Source: an uncultured Flavobacteriaceae bacterium
Lineage (GTDB): Bacteria; Bacteroidota; Bacteroidia; Flavobacteriales; Flavobacteriaceae
Assembly: GCA_913030895.1 (NCBI GenBank)
Contig: CAJWGK010000010.1
Span: 1 to 39,449 of the forward strand
Length of the DNA stretch: 39,449 nucleotides
Direction of reading: 5' to 3'
The first letter of the stretch is position 1. Each line of letters opens with the position of its first letter. Both the position numbers and the translations under genes were made by a program. This document shows, in pieces, positions 7,896-17,431 of this stretch. A model generated the notes under the pieces. The model searched no databases and was not told where the DNA came from. It saw only the letters and a program-made list of their open reading frames with translations.

Positions 7896-8480
7896 ATGGC
7901 AAGGACCTCCTCTTATATGCTTCCATTAGGTACGGTAGCGCCACAATTTAGCCTGCCAAATACCATAGATGGGGCAGAAGTATCCCTAGAAAGCGTTAAG
8001 GGATCAAAGGGAACCTTGGTGATTTTCATGTGCAACCACTGTCCTTATGTGCTTCACCTATTGGATAAAATAATTGAAATCTCCGAACAAATAAGAAAAT
8101 TAGGAATTAATACGGTTGCCATTTCCAGTAATGATGTGGATAATTACCCCGATGATCGCCCAGAGCTGATGAAAAAACTTGCTGAGGAGAGAGGTTTTGG
8201 GTTTCCTTATCTGTATGACGAAAGCCAAACAACAGCTTTGGCTTATGAGGCAGCCTGCACCCCAGATTTCTATCTGTTTGATGCTGACTTAAAGTTAGTG
8301 TACAGAGGTAAATTTGATGATGCTAGACCTAAAAATGATGAACCTGTGACGGGTAAAGATTTACTTGAAGGAGCAAAAAAATTAGCATCGGAAATTCCTC
8401 AAGTTGAAGATCAAGTTCCTAGTCTAGGCTGTAATATCAAATGGAAAAAGGGTAACGAACCTGCAGGTTTTTTTAACTGA
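7896..8480 (+). CDS. Thioredoxin-like (AhpC/TSA-type) redoxin
   Basis: A 194-residue protein with the redoxin fold: an N-terminal [12 protein letters not shown] strand, and the active-site segment MCNHCPYV with C46 and C49. A later [10 protein letters not shown] segment (the TPDFYLFD motif with a further Cys) corresponds to the cis-Pro region. This group is annotated as thioredoxin family or peroxiredoxin-like; the exact substrate is not known. No signal peptide is seen, so it should be cytosolic. The last eight bases overlap the convergent PPIase gene. Confidence 0.9.
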   Translation: MARTSSYMLPLGTVAPQFSLPNTIDGAEVSLESVKGSKGTLVIFMCNHCPYVLHLLDKIIEISEQIRKLGINTVAISSNDVDNYPDDRPELMKKLAEERGFGFPYLYDESQTTALAYEAACTPDFYLFDADLKLVYRGKFDDARPKNDEPVTGKDLLEGAKKLASEIPQVEDQVPSLGCNIKWKKGNEPAGFFN

Positions 8481-9405
8481 ATTCAACCAACTCAACTTCA
8501 AAAATCAGTGTGGCGTCCCCTGGGATGACACCTCCAGCACCACTTGAACCATACGCCAAATCGCTTGGAATCACAAGTTTTGCAGAAGCTCCCTTATTCA
8601 GTAAAGCAATCCCCTCGTCCCAACCAGGAATAACCTGTCCTTGACCCAAAGTAAAATTAATTGGTTCATTGCGCTGATACGAGGAGTCAAAAACAGTACC
8701 ATCCATCAGCATGCCTCGATAATGAACTGCGACATTACTCCCTGCAGAAGGATTTTGCCCTTCACCTAGTTTATTGATTTTGTAATACAAGCCACTGGCT
8801 GTTTTTTCCATCCCAGCTACGACAGCTTCAAGTTCATCAGCTTCCTTTTCTTTTGCCGCTTTAATACGTGCTTCTTTTTCATTAACAAACGTGTTAAACG
8901 CAGCAATTGCATCAAACTTTTCAGCCGATTCTCCCATTCGCTCAATGGTGATTTTTTGAATAACATCATTTTGAGCAATGGCGTTGACGACATCTTGACC
9001 TTCAATTAGCTGACCGAAAACAGTGTGTTTTCCGTCCAGCCAAGGTGTTTCTATATGAGTGATGAAAAACTGACTGCCATTGGTTCCTGGTCCAGCATTT
9101 GCCATAGAAAGAATTCCAGCGCGATCATGCTTTAATTCGGGATGAAACTCATCATCAAAATTATAACCAGGCCCACCTACTCCAGTTCCTTGAGGGCATC
9201 CTCCTTGGATCATAAAATCGGGAATTACACGATGAAATTTTAATCCATCGTAGTATGGGGTTCCCATTTCTTTTATATCATTTTTAATAGCACCTTCAAC
9301 AAGACCGACAAAATTACCGACCGTTCCAGGTGTTTTATCGTAAGTTAATTGAATTTTAATTGAACCTTTATCAGTGCTAAAAACAGCAAATATTCCTTCT
9401 TGCAT
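8473..9405 (-). CDS. Cyclophilin-FKBP fusion peptidyl-prolyl isomerase
   Basis: A 310-residue protein with two prolyl isomerase domains of unrelated folds. The cyclophilin domain (5-155) shows FHR with catalytic R59, FMIQGG (64-69), SQFFIT (111-116) and W122. A charged helical linker (about 170-200) leads to an FKBP domain (205-309) with VHYRG (227-231), FDSS (239-242) and VIPGWDEG (258-265). Both sets of catalytic residues look intact. There is no signal peptide, which suggests a cytosolic folding factor. It has an eight-base convergent overlap with the redoxin gene. Confidence 0.94.
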   Translation of the reverse strand: MQEGIFAVFSTDKGSIKIQLTYDKTPGTVGNFVGLVEGAIKNDIKEMGTPYYDGLKFHRVIPDFMIQGGCPQGTGVGGPGYNFDDEFHPELKHDRAGILSMANAGPGTNGSQFFITHIETPWLDGKHTVFGQLIEGQDVVNAIAQNDVIQKITIERMGESAEKFDAIAAFNTFVNEKEARIKAAKEKEADELEAVVAGMEKTASGLYYKINKLGEGQNPSAGSNVAVHYRGMLMDGTVFDSSYQRNEPINFTLGQGQVIPGWDEGIALLNKGASAKLVIPSDLAYGSSGAGGVIPGDATLIFEVELVEFS

Positions 9406-9468
9406 TTTTTGATTATTTAAAAACGAGTGTGAAGATAATAATAGTTAATCAATGAAAGTTGATTTACT

Positions 9469-11658
9469 TCAATTACCTACTTCACTAATAAATTTGAGGC
9501 GATATAGTCGCAATTCATCTTCTTCATAGTCATCATCGAACTCATCCATGGCAGTGGCGATATCATCTGTCTCAGCTTCCATGAAATAGTCCATCAATTC
9601 ATCCATTTGATCTTCATCAAAGAGCTCTCTTATCCAGTAATCAATATTAAGCTTAGTGCCTGAAAAGACAATCGTTTCCATTTCAGTAATCAAAGCTGGC
9701 ATTTCCATGCCTTTTGCAGAAGCGATATCTTCAAGCGATAGTTTTCGGTCAACACTTTGAATTAAATATAATTTTAAGGCAGAGTTGGCACCTGTACTTT
9801 TTATTATAAGATCATCAGGTCGGGTAATGTCATTTTCCTCAACATAATTATTGATTAATTCAACAAACTTATTGCCGTAGCGTTTTGCCTTTCCCTTTCC
9901 TACCCCATTGATATGACTCATTTCCAGTTCAGTGATAGGGTACTTCAACGCCATATCTTCCAATGAATACTCCTGAAAAACAGCATATGGTGGAACATCT
10001 GATTCTTCAGCAACCTTTTTTCTTAAGGAGCGTAACAAATCCATTAAAACTTCATCTGTGCTAACCTGAGACTTGTTTACTATTGTATGCGTATGGTTAT
10101 CCTCATAGCTGTGATCATCAGTCATCATGAAAGTATCCCCATTTTCTAGGAAGTCTCTTGCGATATCAGTCAGTTTAATAACACCATAGGTCTCAATTTC
10201 CTTCCTGAAAAAACCAGCAACGAGCGACTGACGTAGTAGTGCCATCCAAAATTTCGAATCTTGATCTTTACCCAAACCGAAAAAGGGTTTTTCATGCGTT
10301 TTGTGAGACAAAATCAAGGCATTCTTTTCCCCAACTAGGGTTTTTACGATTTCTTTTGATTTATATTTTTCTTTGGTATCTGCTACTATCTGAATTAAAC
10401 ATTTGAGGTGATCGCTCGCCTCTCTCTTAGACTTTGGAAAGCGCATATTATCATCCATATCTGCGCCTTCTCCATTTTCAGAATCGAAAACTTCACCAAA
10501 ATAATGTAAGATAAATTTCCTTCTTGAGATTGAGGTCTCGGCATAAGCAACCATCTCATTCAATAGGGCAAAGCCGACCTCTTGTTCAGCAACTGGTTTA
10601 CCGGACATAAATTTCTCAAGCTTTTCAATGTCTTTATAGGAATAAAAAGCCAAGCAATGTCCCTCTCCACCATCTCTTCCTGCCCGTCCAGTTTCTTGAT
10701 AATAACTCTCAATACTTTTGGGAATATCGTGATGAATAACAAATCTAACATCTGGCTTGTCAATCCCCATACCGAAGGCTATTGTTGCAACAATGACATC
10801 GCAGTCCTCTTTTAGGAACATATCTTGATTTCTTATTCTGGTTTTAGAGTCCAAACCAGCGTGGTAGGGTAATGCATTGACACCGTTCACCTGAAGTACC
10901 TCTGCAAGCTCCTCAACCCGCTTTCTAGAGAGACAATATACAATACCAGATTTTCCTGCATTACTTTTTATGAATTTAACAATGTCTGTATCTACCTGAG
11001 GTGTTTTTGTTCGAACTTCATAATATAAGTTTGGTCGATTAAAAGAAGACTTAAATACCTTGGCGTCACTGATCTTAAGGTTCTTTAAAATATCTTCCTG
11101 AACTTTTGGAGTTGCAGTAGCCGTCAAGGCAATGGTAGGTATTTTTTGATCTATTTGATTAATGATCAACCTCAAGTTCCTGTATTCTGGTCGGAAGTCA
11201 TGTCCCCATTCAGAGATGCAGTGTGCCTCATCGACCGCTAAAAAGGATATTTTAATTCCTTTAAAAAAATCAATAGTCTCTTTTTTCGCCAATGACTCTG
11301 GTGCTACATAGAGCAGTTTTGTTATTCCAGAGGTCAAATCATCTTTTACTCGTTTGGTATCTGTCTTATTAAGGGATGAATTCAAAACATGTGCAATCCC
11401 ATCATTTGATGATATACCTCTAATGGCATCGACCTGATTTTTCATCAAAGCAATAAGAGGTGAGACTACTATGGCAGTTCCTTCTGAAATCAATGCAGGC
11501 AACTGGTAGCAGAGAGATTTACCTCCACCAGTAGGCATAATAACAAAGGTGTTTTCGTTAGAAAGTAAGTTTTCAATAACTGGTTCCTGAAGTCCTTTAA
11601 ATGTAGAAAATCCAAAAAAGTTTTTTAGAGATAATTTTAAATTACTCGCTTTGTCCAA
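9469..11658 (-). CDS. recQ: ATP-dependent DNA helicase RecQ
   Basis: A 3'-5' helicase of 729 residues used in recombination and fork repair. The helicase core shows Walker A PTGGGKS (42-48), DEAH (143-146), ALTATAT (motif III) and YYQETGRAGRDG (motif VI). A winged-helix RQC-like region follows, then an HRDC domain (about 530-615, with SHINGVGKGKAKRYG) and a C-terminal extension ending in an acidic tail with FDDDYEEDE. The Zn-cluster cysteines of E. coli RecQ are not evident in the region after motif VI. It is divergent from kdsD. Confidence 0.95.
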   Translation of the reverse strand: MDKASNLKLSLKNFFGFSTFKGLQEPVIENLLSNENTFVIMPTGGGKSLCYQLPALISEGTAIVVSPLIALMKNQVDAIRGISSNDGIAHVLNSSLNKTDTKRVKDDLTSGITKLLYVAPESLAKKETIDFFKGIKISFLAVDEAHCISEWGHDFRPEYRNLRLIINQIDQKIPTIALTATATPKVQEDILKNLKISDAKVFKSSFNRPNLYYEVRTKTPQVDTDIVKFIKSNAGKSGIVYCLSRKRVEELAEVLQVNGVNALPYHAGLDSKTRIRNQDMFLKEDCDVIVATIAFGMGIDKPDVRFVIHHDIPKSIESYYQETGRAGRDGGEGHCLAFYSYKDIEKLEKFMSGKPVAEQEVGFALLNEMVAYAETSISRRKFILHYFGEVFDSENGEGADMDDNMRFPKSKREASDHLKCLIQIVADTKEKYKSKEIVKTLVGEKNALILSHKTHEKPFFGLGKDQDSKFWMALLRQSLVAGFFRKEIETYGVIKLTDIARDFLENGDTFMMTDDHSYEDNHTHTIVNKSQVSTDEVLMDLLRSLRKKVAEESDVPPYAVFQEYSLEDMALKYPITELEMSHINGVGKGKAKRYGNKFVELINNYVEENDITRPDDLIIKSTGANSALKLYLIQSVDRKLSLEDIASAKGMEMPALITEMETIVFSGTKLNIDYWIRELFDEDQMDELMDYFMEAETDDIATAMDEFDDDYEEDELRLYRLKFISEVGN

Positions 11659-11686
11659 TAGGAAGGGTTTAATTTCAAAAAATAGC

Positions 11687-11694
11687 TAAATTTG
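11687..11694 (+). promoter_or_regulatory. Promoter -7 element for the kdsD-tatC-lptB operon
   Basis: TAAATTTG is an exact TAnnTTTG match. Transcription would start near 11701, about 46 bases before the kdsD start. No convincing -33 element lies at the right spacing. Confidence 0.45.
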
Positions 11695-11746
11695 TAAATA
11701 CAAGATAAGTGATTTAACAAAAAAAAACTAATCAAAAAAATATAAA

Positions 11747-12718
11747 TTGAGTGATTCCGCTCGTATTATCAAAATTGCTCGAGACACTATCAAAATCGAA
11801 GCGAAATCTTTAAGTTCACTCGAAAAATCTATTGGAGAGGATTTTTACCAGATTGTAAAGAAAATATTCGACAGCAAAGGTAGAGTTGTAATTTGTGGAT
11901 TAGGCAAAAGTGGACTCATAGGCATGAAAATTGCCGCTACCTTGAACTCCACAGGAACAGCTGCAGTTTTTGTTCATGCTGGTGATGCTACCCACGGTGA
12001 TATCGGCACTGTCAAAAAGGAAGATATTTTTATTGCTATTTCGAAGAGTGGTAATACCCAAGAAATTTCGGACTTGATACCGTTTATTAAAAATAACGGT
12101 AATACCTTAATCGGAATGACTGCCAATCGAACCTCTACTTTAGCAAAAAAATCAGACTTGATTCTTTTTACTCCAGTTGAAAAAGAGGCATGTCCTCACA
12201 ATCTGGCACCTACCACCAGCACAACCTCACAGTTGGCTGCTGGGGATGCTTTAGCAATGGCCTTAATGGAATTGAACGATTTTAAACCTATAGATTTTGC
12301 AAATCTTCATCCCTCGGGAAGTTTGGGTAAAAAACTCAATTTAAAAGTTCGTGACTTATTGAAGGATGATCTCAAGCCACAGGTTGTACCAGAAGATAGC
12401 ATGAAAGATGTTATTTTTGAAATCTCTGAGAAAAGACTGGGTGCTACAGTTGTAATTGACAATAACAAAATTAAAGGAATGATTACTGATGGTGACATCA
12501 GAAGGGTACTTGAAAAACAAAATGATATCCGTGGATTGATTGCTTCAGAATTAATGAATGAAAGACCTATAAGTGTCCATGAGGATTCAATGGCAGTCGA
12601 TGCGCTTTCAGTAATGCAAAACAAAAAAATTAACCATTTAATTGTCACGGGTATTGAGAACTCCTACATGGGCATTGTCCATATCCAAGATTTTATAAAA
12701 GAAGGACTGAGTAAATGA
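11747..12718 (+). CDS. kdsD: Arabinose-5-phosphate isomerase (KpsF/GutQ family)
   Basis: The enzyme converts ribulose-5-phosphate to arabinose-5-phosphate, the first step toward Kdo for LPS. The 323 residues hold a SIS domain (about 40-175; ICGLGKSGLIG, SKSGNTQE, and HNLAPTTSTT) and two CBS domains (205-320). TTG is the likely start: an in-frame stop lies at 11729 and the next ATG would delete the start of the SIS domain. The gene overlaps tatC by four bases (ATGA), implying translational coupling. Confidence 0.93.
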   Translation: MSDSARIIKIARDTIKIEAKSLSSLEKSIGEDFYQIVKKIFDSKGRVVICGLGKSGLIGMKIAATLNSTGTAAVFVHAGDATHGDIGTVKKEDIFIAISKSGNTQEISDLIPFIKNNGNTLIGMTANRTSTLAKKSDLILFTPVEKEACPHNLAPTTSTTSQLAAGDALAMALMELNDFKPIDFANLHPSGSLGKKLNLKVRDLLKDDLKPQVVPEDSMKDVIFEISEKRLGATVVIDNNKIKGMITDGDIRRVLEKQNDIRGLIASELMNERPISVHEDSMAVDALSVMQNKKINHLIVTGIENSYMGIVHIQDFIKEGLSK

Positions 12719-13533
12719 AAAATCCAAATGAAATGTCTTTTTTGGACCACCTAGAAGACTTGAGATGGCATTTAATTCGTTCTTCTTTAGCAATATTAGT
12801 TTTAGCCTCTCTGGCTTTTGTCGCCAAAGATTTGATATTTGACACAATCATCTTCGGACCAAAAAAAATAGATTTTCCAACTTATCAATGGTTTTGTAGC
12901 CTGTCCCAATCCTTTGGACAAGGAGACAGTTTTTGTATAACTGAAATGCCATTTAGAATTCAAAGCAGAACGGTAGCAGGTCAGTTTTCAGCTCATTTAT
13001 GGACTTCAATTTTGGCAGGGTTCATTGTTGCTTTTCCTTATGTTATATATGAGTTTTGGCGCTTTGTCAGTCCAGGACTTCACGATAATGAAAGAAAGAA
13101 TGCCAGAGGATTTATTTTTATAGCTTCTTTATTGTTTTTTATTGGTGTTTTATTTGGGTACTATGTGGTAACCCCATTATCCATTAATTTTTTGGGCAAC
13201 TATACTGTTAGCGGCGAGGTTTTTAATGACTTTGATCTGAGTAGCTACATTGGCTTGCTAAGAGCCTCGGTTTTAGCAAGTGGACTTATTTTTGAATTAC
13301 CGATCATCATTTATTTTTTAACTAGAGTGGGCATTGTCACCCCTAAATTTTTAAGTAAAAATCGAAAGTTTGCATTAGTGATTGTATTGAGTTTATCAGC
13401 CATCATAACCCCTCCAGATATTGTAAGTCAGATCATCGTCAGTATTCCATTACTCATTTTATACGAAGTAAGTATCTTTATATCAAAATTCACTTTCAGA
13501 CGTTTGGAAAAGCAAATGCAAAACCTCTCCTAA
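12715..13533 (+). CDS. tatC: Twin-arginine translocase subunit TatC
   Basis: TatC is the receptor of the Tat pathway, which exports folded proteins across the inner membrane. The 272-residue sequence has six predicted transmembrane helices and the family marks MSFLDHLEDLRWHLIRS at the N-terminus and FPYVIYEFWRFVSPGLHDNE after the second helix. The first periplasmic loop is long (about residues 45-90). tatA is not adjacent. The start overlaps kdsD and the stop is four bases before lptB. Confidence 0.96.
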   Translation: MKNPNEMSFLDHLEDLRWHLIRSSLAILVLASLAFVAKDLIFDTIIFGPKKIDFPTYQWFCSLSQSFGQGDSFCITEMPFRIQSRTVAGQFSAHLWTSILAGFIVAFPYVIYEFWRFVSPGLHDNERKNARGFIFIASLLFFIGVLFGYYVVTPLSINFLGNYTVSGEVFNDFDLSSYIGLLRASVLASGLIFELPIIIYFLTRVGIVTPKFLSKNRKFALVIVLSLSAIITPPDIVSQIIVSIPLLILYEVSIFISKFTFRRLEKQMQNLS

Positions 13534-13537
13534 ATAA

Positions 13538-14278
13538 ATGATACTAAGCGCAAAAAATATCGAAAAATCCTACAAGGGAAGAAAAGTAGTAAAGGGCATT
13601 TCTATTGCTGTTGAACAAGGAGAAATTGTAGGTTTATTAGGTCCGAACGGTGCAGGAAAAACCACTTCTTTCTACATGATCGTAGGATTAATTAAGCCTC
13701 AGGGCGGGTCGATTCTTTTGGATGATACCGATATTACCACTTTTCCCATGTACAAGCGCGCACAAAATGGGATTGGATATTTGGCACAAGAGGCATCTGT
13801 TTTTAGAAAACTAAGTGTGGAACAAAATATTCTTAGTGTGCTTCAATTGAGTGATTTATCTAAAAAGGAACAAAAAGAAAAAACTGAGGCATTACTTGAA
13901 GAATTTGGACTTACTCATATCCGTAAAAGCCGTGGCGATTTGCTCTCTGGTGGAGAAAGGAGAAGAACGGAAATCGCTCGAGCTCTGGCTACTGATCCAA
14001 AATTCGTTCTGCTGGATGAACCTTTTGCTGGGGTTGACCCAGTCGCAGTTGAAGATATTCAGCGCATTGTTGCTCATCTAAAGAAAAAAAATATCGGAAT
14101 TCTGATAACAGATCATAACGTACAGGAGACCCTTGCCATTACCGATAAAACCTACCTAATGTTTGAAGGAAGTATACTTAAGGCTGGGGTTCCCGATGAA
14201 CTGGCGAAAGATGAGATGGTAAGAAAAGTATACCTAGGTCAGAATTTTGAGTTGAGAAAAAAGAAAGTCGTTTTTTAA
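13538..14278 (+). CDS. lptB: LPS export ABC transporter ATPase LptB
   Basis: LptB powers LptBFG, which pulls LPS out of the inner membrane toward the Lpt bridge. The 246-residue ATPase shows Walker [10 protein letters not shown], signature LSGGERRR, Walker [12 protein letters not shown] with an intact catalytic Glu, and the switch His in ITDHNV. The family-specific [18 protein letters not shown]-loop segment is present. Its place after kdsD and tatC fits an envelope operon. Confidence 0.95.
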   Translation: MILSAKNIEKSYKGRKVVKGISIAVEQGEIVGLLGPNGAGKTTSFYMIVGLIKPQGGSILLDDTDITTFPMYKRAQNGIGYLAQEASVFRKLSVEQNILSVLQLSDLSKKEQKEKTEALLEEFGLTHIRKSRGDLLSGGERRRTEIARALATDPKFVLLDEPFAGVDPVAVEDIQRIVAHLKKKNIGILITDHNVQETLAITDKTYLMFEGSILKAGVPDELAKDEMVRKVYLGQNFELRKKKVVF

Positions 14279-14302
14279 AAGACACCATAAATAATTATTT
14301 GA

Positions 14303-14707
14303 ATGAAAATAAGAAAAGCTGAATCGGCTGATGTTTCATCCCTTTCACTTTTAATGAATGAAGGTTTTGGTTGGCAAATATCTGACTCTTTCTCTTCATC
14401 ATTTTTATCGAGTGATCACATCACGTGTTTGATTGCTGAGAATGAAAAAGGAGAGGTGATGGGAACAGCTTCCCTCCATTTATTGCAAAAAATCGATCGG
14501 AAACTGGGAATAATAGAAGATGTCGTAGTTTTTAAAAAATATAGAGGTAAAGCAGTAGGAGTTAGAATCATCGAGGAGTTAATTCAATTATCTAAAAATA
14601 AAAATTGCTACAAAGTTATTCTAAACACTAAAGAAGATAATTTATCCTATTACGAAAAAATCGGTTTCACCAAGAAACAATTACAAATGGAATTAAGACA
14701 TAGATAA
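14303..14707 (+). CDS. GNAT family N-acetyltransferase
   Basis: A 134-residue GNAT protein with the fold's order: the N-terminal MKIRKAESADV strand, a central IIEDVVVFKKYRGKAVGVRI segment carrying the acetyl-CoA pyrophosphate loop (R/Q-x2-G-x-G/A as YRGKAVG), and a C-terminal YYEKIGFTK motif. It lies directly before glmS with one intervening base. The position suggests glucosamine-6-phosphate N-acetyltransferase (GNA1-like) as one possibility, since GlmS makes that substrate, but the sequence alone does not show it. Confidence 0.88.
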   Translation: MKIRKAESADVSSLSLLMNEGFGWQISDSFSSSFLSSDHITCLIAENEKGEVMGTASLHLLQKIDRKLGIIEDVVVFKKYRGKAVGVRIIEELIQLSKNKNCYKVILNTKEDNLSYYEKIGFTKKQLQMELRHR

Positions 14708-14708
14708 T

Positions 14709-16556
14709 ATGTGTGGTATAGTTGCATATATCGGAAAAAAAGACCCACAACACTTATTGATGGAAGGTTTAAAACGGCTGGAATACAGGGGGTATGACAG
14801 TGCAGGAATCTTTTTATGTAGTTCTAGCGATCACCAATTGTCCAAAATTACAGGAAAAGTTAATGAGCTTTCAAAAATTCTCGAAATAAAGCCCAGTATC
14901 AAACCCCATTTAGGAATCGGGCATACACGTTGGGCTACCCATGGGGTGCCGAATGACACCAATGCTCACCCCCACCGTTCCAATAGCGGTAATTTATTTA
15001 TGGTTCACAATGGGATAATCGAAAACTATGATACCCTAAAAAAAGAACTTGTAAAGCGGGGATATTCGTTTTATTCCGATACTGATTCAGAGGTACTAGT
15101 AAACTTGATTGAAGAAATCCAAGCCAAAGAAAACATCGAATTGGCTAAAGCAGTTCAAATTGCTTTAAATCAAGTAGTAGGTGCCTACGGAATTGTGCTT
15201 TGTGATATACGAAAACCTGATGAATTGGTTGTTGCCCGATTAGGTAGCCCCCTTGCCATTGGTTTGGGAGAAGATAGTTTTTTTGTTGGCTCCGATGCTA
15301 CACCTTTTTTAGATTATACTCGCAAGGTTGTTTATTTAGAAGATAACGAAATTGCAGTTTTGTCAAAAACAGGTAACATAAATATTAAAAATATCATAAG
15401 TGACCAATCCGTTAACCCCTATGTCGAGGAACTAAAATGGAACTTAAACAGTATTCAAAAAGGAGGGTTCGAACATTTTATGCTCAAGGAAATTCACGAA
15501 CAGCCAAAAGCCATTAGTGATACCCTCAGAGGAAGATTATTGGTCGATCAAGGTAAAATTCAGATCAATAGTCTGAATGAATTCAAGGACAAATTTCTTA
15601 ACGCAAAAAGAATAATTATCGTTGCCTGTGGAACCTCTTGGCATGCTGGATTGGTCGGAGAATATTTGCTGGAACACTTTGTTAGAATTCCAGTAGAGGT
15701 AGAGTACGCCTCAGAATTTCGTTATCGTGATCCCATCATACAAAAAGATGATATTGTGATTTGTATATCGCAATCTGGAGAGACAGCTGACACACTTGCA
15801 GCACTTAAAATTGCCAAAGAAAAAGGAGCCTTTATCTATGGAATATGTAACGTGGTAGGCTCCTCAATATCCAGAGAAACACACTCGGGAATTTATACCC
15901 ATGCAGGGCCTGAAATTGGGGTTGCATCAACCAAAGCTTTTACCACTCAAATTACGGTACTTACTCTAATAGCGCTAAAACTAGCTGAGCTTAAAAAAAC
16001 AATTGATCCAGAGCAACTTAGTGCTTATCAATTGGAATTGTCTCAAATCCCAGAAAAAATAGCACAGCTTATCAAAACTGCTCCCTCCATTGAGACCATT
16101 GCCAAAGATTACTCGGATTCTCAAAACTGTATCTATTTGGGGAGGGGATATAATTTCCCAGTTGCCCTAGAAGGAGCGCTCAAACTTAAAGAAATTTCCT
16201 ACATACATGCAGAGGGTTATCCTGCCGCCGAAATGAAACACGGGCCTATTGCGTTGATTGATAAAAAAATGCCTGTAGTGGTAATTGCAACCAAAAAAAC
16301 AAACTATGAAAAGGTGGTCAGCAATATCCAAGAAATCAAATCAAGGGAAGGAAGAATAGTTGCGATTGTATCGGAGGGTGATGAAACAGTAGCTAGTTTG
16401 GCCAACCATGTCATTGAAATTCCTAACGTATCAGAGTGCTTTACTCCAATTTTTGCTACCATTCCTCTTCAACTATTATCCTATCATATCGCCATTATAC
16501 GCGGTTGTGATGTTGACCAACCCAGAAACCTAGCGAAATCCGTTACTGTGGAGTAG
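14709..16556 (+). CDS. glmS: Glutamine-fructose-6-phosphate aminotransferase GlmS
   Basis: GlmS makes glucosamine-6-phosphate, the first committed step to UDP-GlcNAc for peptidoglycan and LPS. At 615 residues it matches the family. The class II glutaminase domain begins MCGIVAYIG with the nucleophile Cys2 and shows GHTRWATHG. Two SIS domains follow (about 285-425 and 460-600), with CGTSWHAG and SQSGETADT, and the C-terminal DQPRNLAKSVTVE tail that closes the active site. No glmS ribozyme is expected or seen, since the gene starts one base after the GNAT gene. Confidence 0.97.
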   Translation: MCGIVAYIGKKDPQHLLMEGLKRLEYRGYDSAGIFLCSSSDHQLSKITGKVNELSKILEIKPSIKPHLGIGHTRWATHGVPNDTNAHPHRSNSGNLFMVHNGIIENYDTLKKELVKRGYSFYSDTDSEVLVNLIEEIQAKENIELAKAVQIALNQVVGAYGIVLCDIRKPDELVVARLGSPLAIGLGEDSFFVGSDATPFLDYTRKVVYLEDNEIAVLSKTGNINIKNIISDQSVNPYVEELKWNLNSIQKGGFEHFMLKEIHEQPKAISDTLRGRLLVDQGKIQINSLNEFKDKFLNAKRIIIVACGTSWHAGLVGEYLLEHFVRIPVEVEYASEFRYRDPIIQKDDIVICISQSGETADTLAALKIAKEKGAFIYGICNVVGSSISRETHSGIYTHAGPEIGVASTKAFTTQITVLTLIALKLAELKKTIDPEQLSAYQLELSQIPEKIAQLIKTAPSIETIAKDYSDSQNCIYLGRGYNFPVALEGALKLKEISYIHAEGYPAAEMKHGPIALIDKKMPVVVIATKKTNYEKVVSNIQEIKSREGRIVAIVSEGDETVASLANHVIEIPNVSECFTPIFATIPLQLLSYHIAIIRGCDVDQPRNLAKSVTVE

Positions 16557-16595
16557 TAAGTTTATCTATTTGTTTTTTGGGATAGAAAAAAATCT

Positions 16596-17345
16596 TCAAT
16601 TCCCAATTTTCAAAATACTTATTTTGACAAGGTTCAGCACCAAATAAAATAAAACTGCCAAACAGATTCCTCCCAAACCAAAAAACACTACAAAGACCGG
16701 AGCTACCACAATGATTAATATTCTTAAAACCAGGTCAACAGTACCAGTGGTAAATGATTTAAATGAAAATAAAATCAAGTTAGTATTCATTAAAACAATA
16801 AAAAGAATTGCCAACATAATCAACGCAGGGTTGGAAATAAGTACTGGTTTTAAAAAGGCAAAGTCAGGGTGACGAACAATTAAAGGAAGTGCGCCAAAAA
16901 ACATTGCCATAGCAGGAGTAGGCAAGCCTATAAAATTTTTTATCTGGGATCCATCTAGATTAAAACGCGCTAGCCTAAAAGCGGCGCCTAGGGGTAAAAT
17001 AAATCCGATAAATACCCAAGGGATAAATTCAACTACAGTATTTATTGGCCAGCCTACAGCTATTTCAATTGGATGGTTTCCTGCCAAAACAAATAATTGC
17101 GACAATATAATTCCTGGAGCAAGACCTGAAGTTATCATATCAGCCATTGAATCCAACTGAACCCCCAGCTGACTTTCGACATTTAATAACCTTGCTAAAA
17201 GTCCATCCCATACATCAAAAAAAACCCCTGCAAGCAGAAAGATAAAGGCGGTTTCAAATTGAAAAATATAAGCGAAATAGATTGAAAAACAGCCCGACAA
17301 TAGATTTAAGGAAGTAAAAAAATGTGGAACTGATTGTTTAATCAT
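16596..17345 (-). CDS. pssA: CDP-diacylglycerol-serine O-phosphatidyltransferase
   Basis: A 249-residue multi-pass inner-membrane enzyme of the CDP-alcohol phosphatidyltransferase family. The catalytic signature D-x2-DG-x2-AR-x8-G-x3-D-x3-D is complete: D44, D47-G48, A51-R52, G61, D65 and D69. The N-terminal PHFFTSLNLLSGC is characteristic of the PssA type, which makes phosphatidylserine as precursor of phosphatidylethanolamine. About eight hydrophobic segments follow. The gene is convergent with glmS and divergent from lnt. Confidence 0.93.
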   Translation of the reverse strand: MIKQSVPHFFTSLNLLSGCFSIYFAYIFQFETAFIFLLAGVFFDVWDGLLARLLNVESQLGVQLDSMADMITSGLAPGIILSQLFVLAGNHPIEIAVGWPINTVVEFIPWVFIGFILPLGAAFRLARFNLDGSQIKNFIGLPTPAMAMFFGALPLIVRHPDFAFLKPVLISNPALIMLAILFIVLMNTNLILFSFKSFTTGTVDLVLRILIIVVAPVFVVFFGLGGICLAVLFYLVLNLVKISILKIGN

Positions 17346-17431
17346 TAGCTTTGTCTAGAACTATTTATAAATAATATTTCGGCAAAATAAGGTTTGATAT
17401 TTTAAGAAAAAAATCCACTGACATAAAATAA

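Noticed and set aside
12307-12648. 113-residue minus-strand frame
   Set aside because: It is antisense to kdsD, where both SIS and CBS domains are intact; its Ser/Ile-rich content is a shadow.
16557-16595. Bidirectional terminator between glmS and pssA
   Set aside because: TCTAT...ATAGA pairs over only five bases with a long loop and no clear U tract in either direction.
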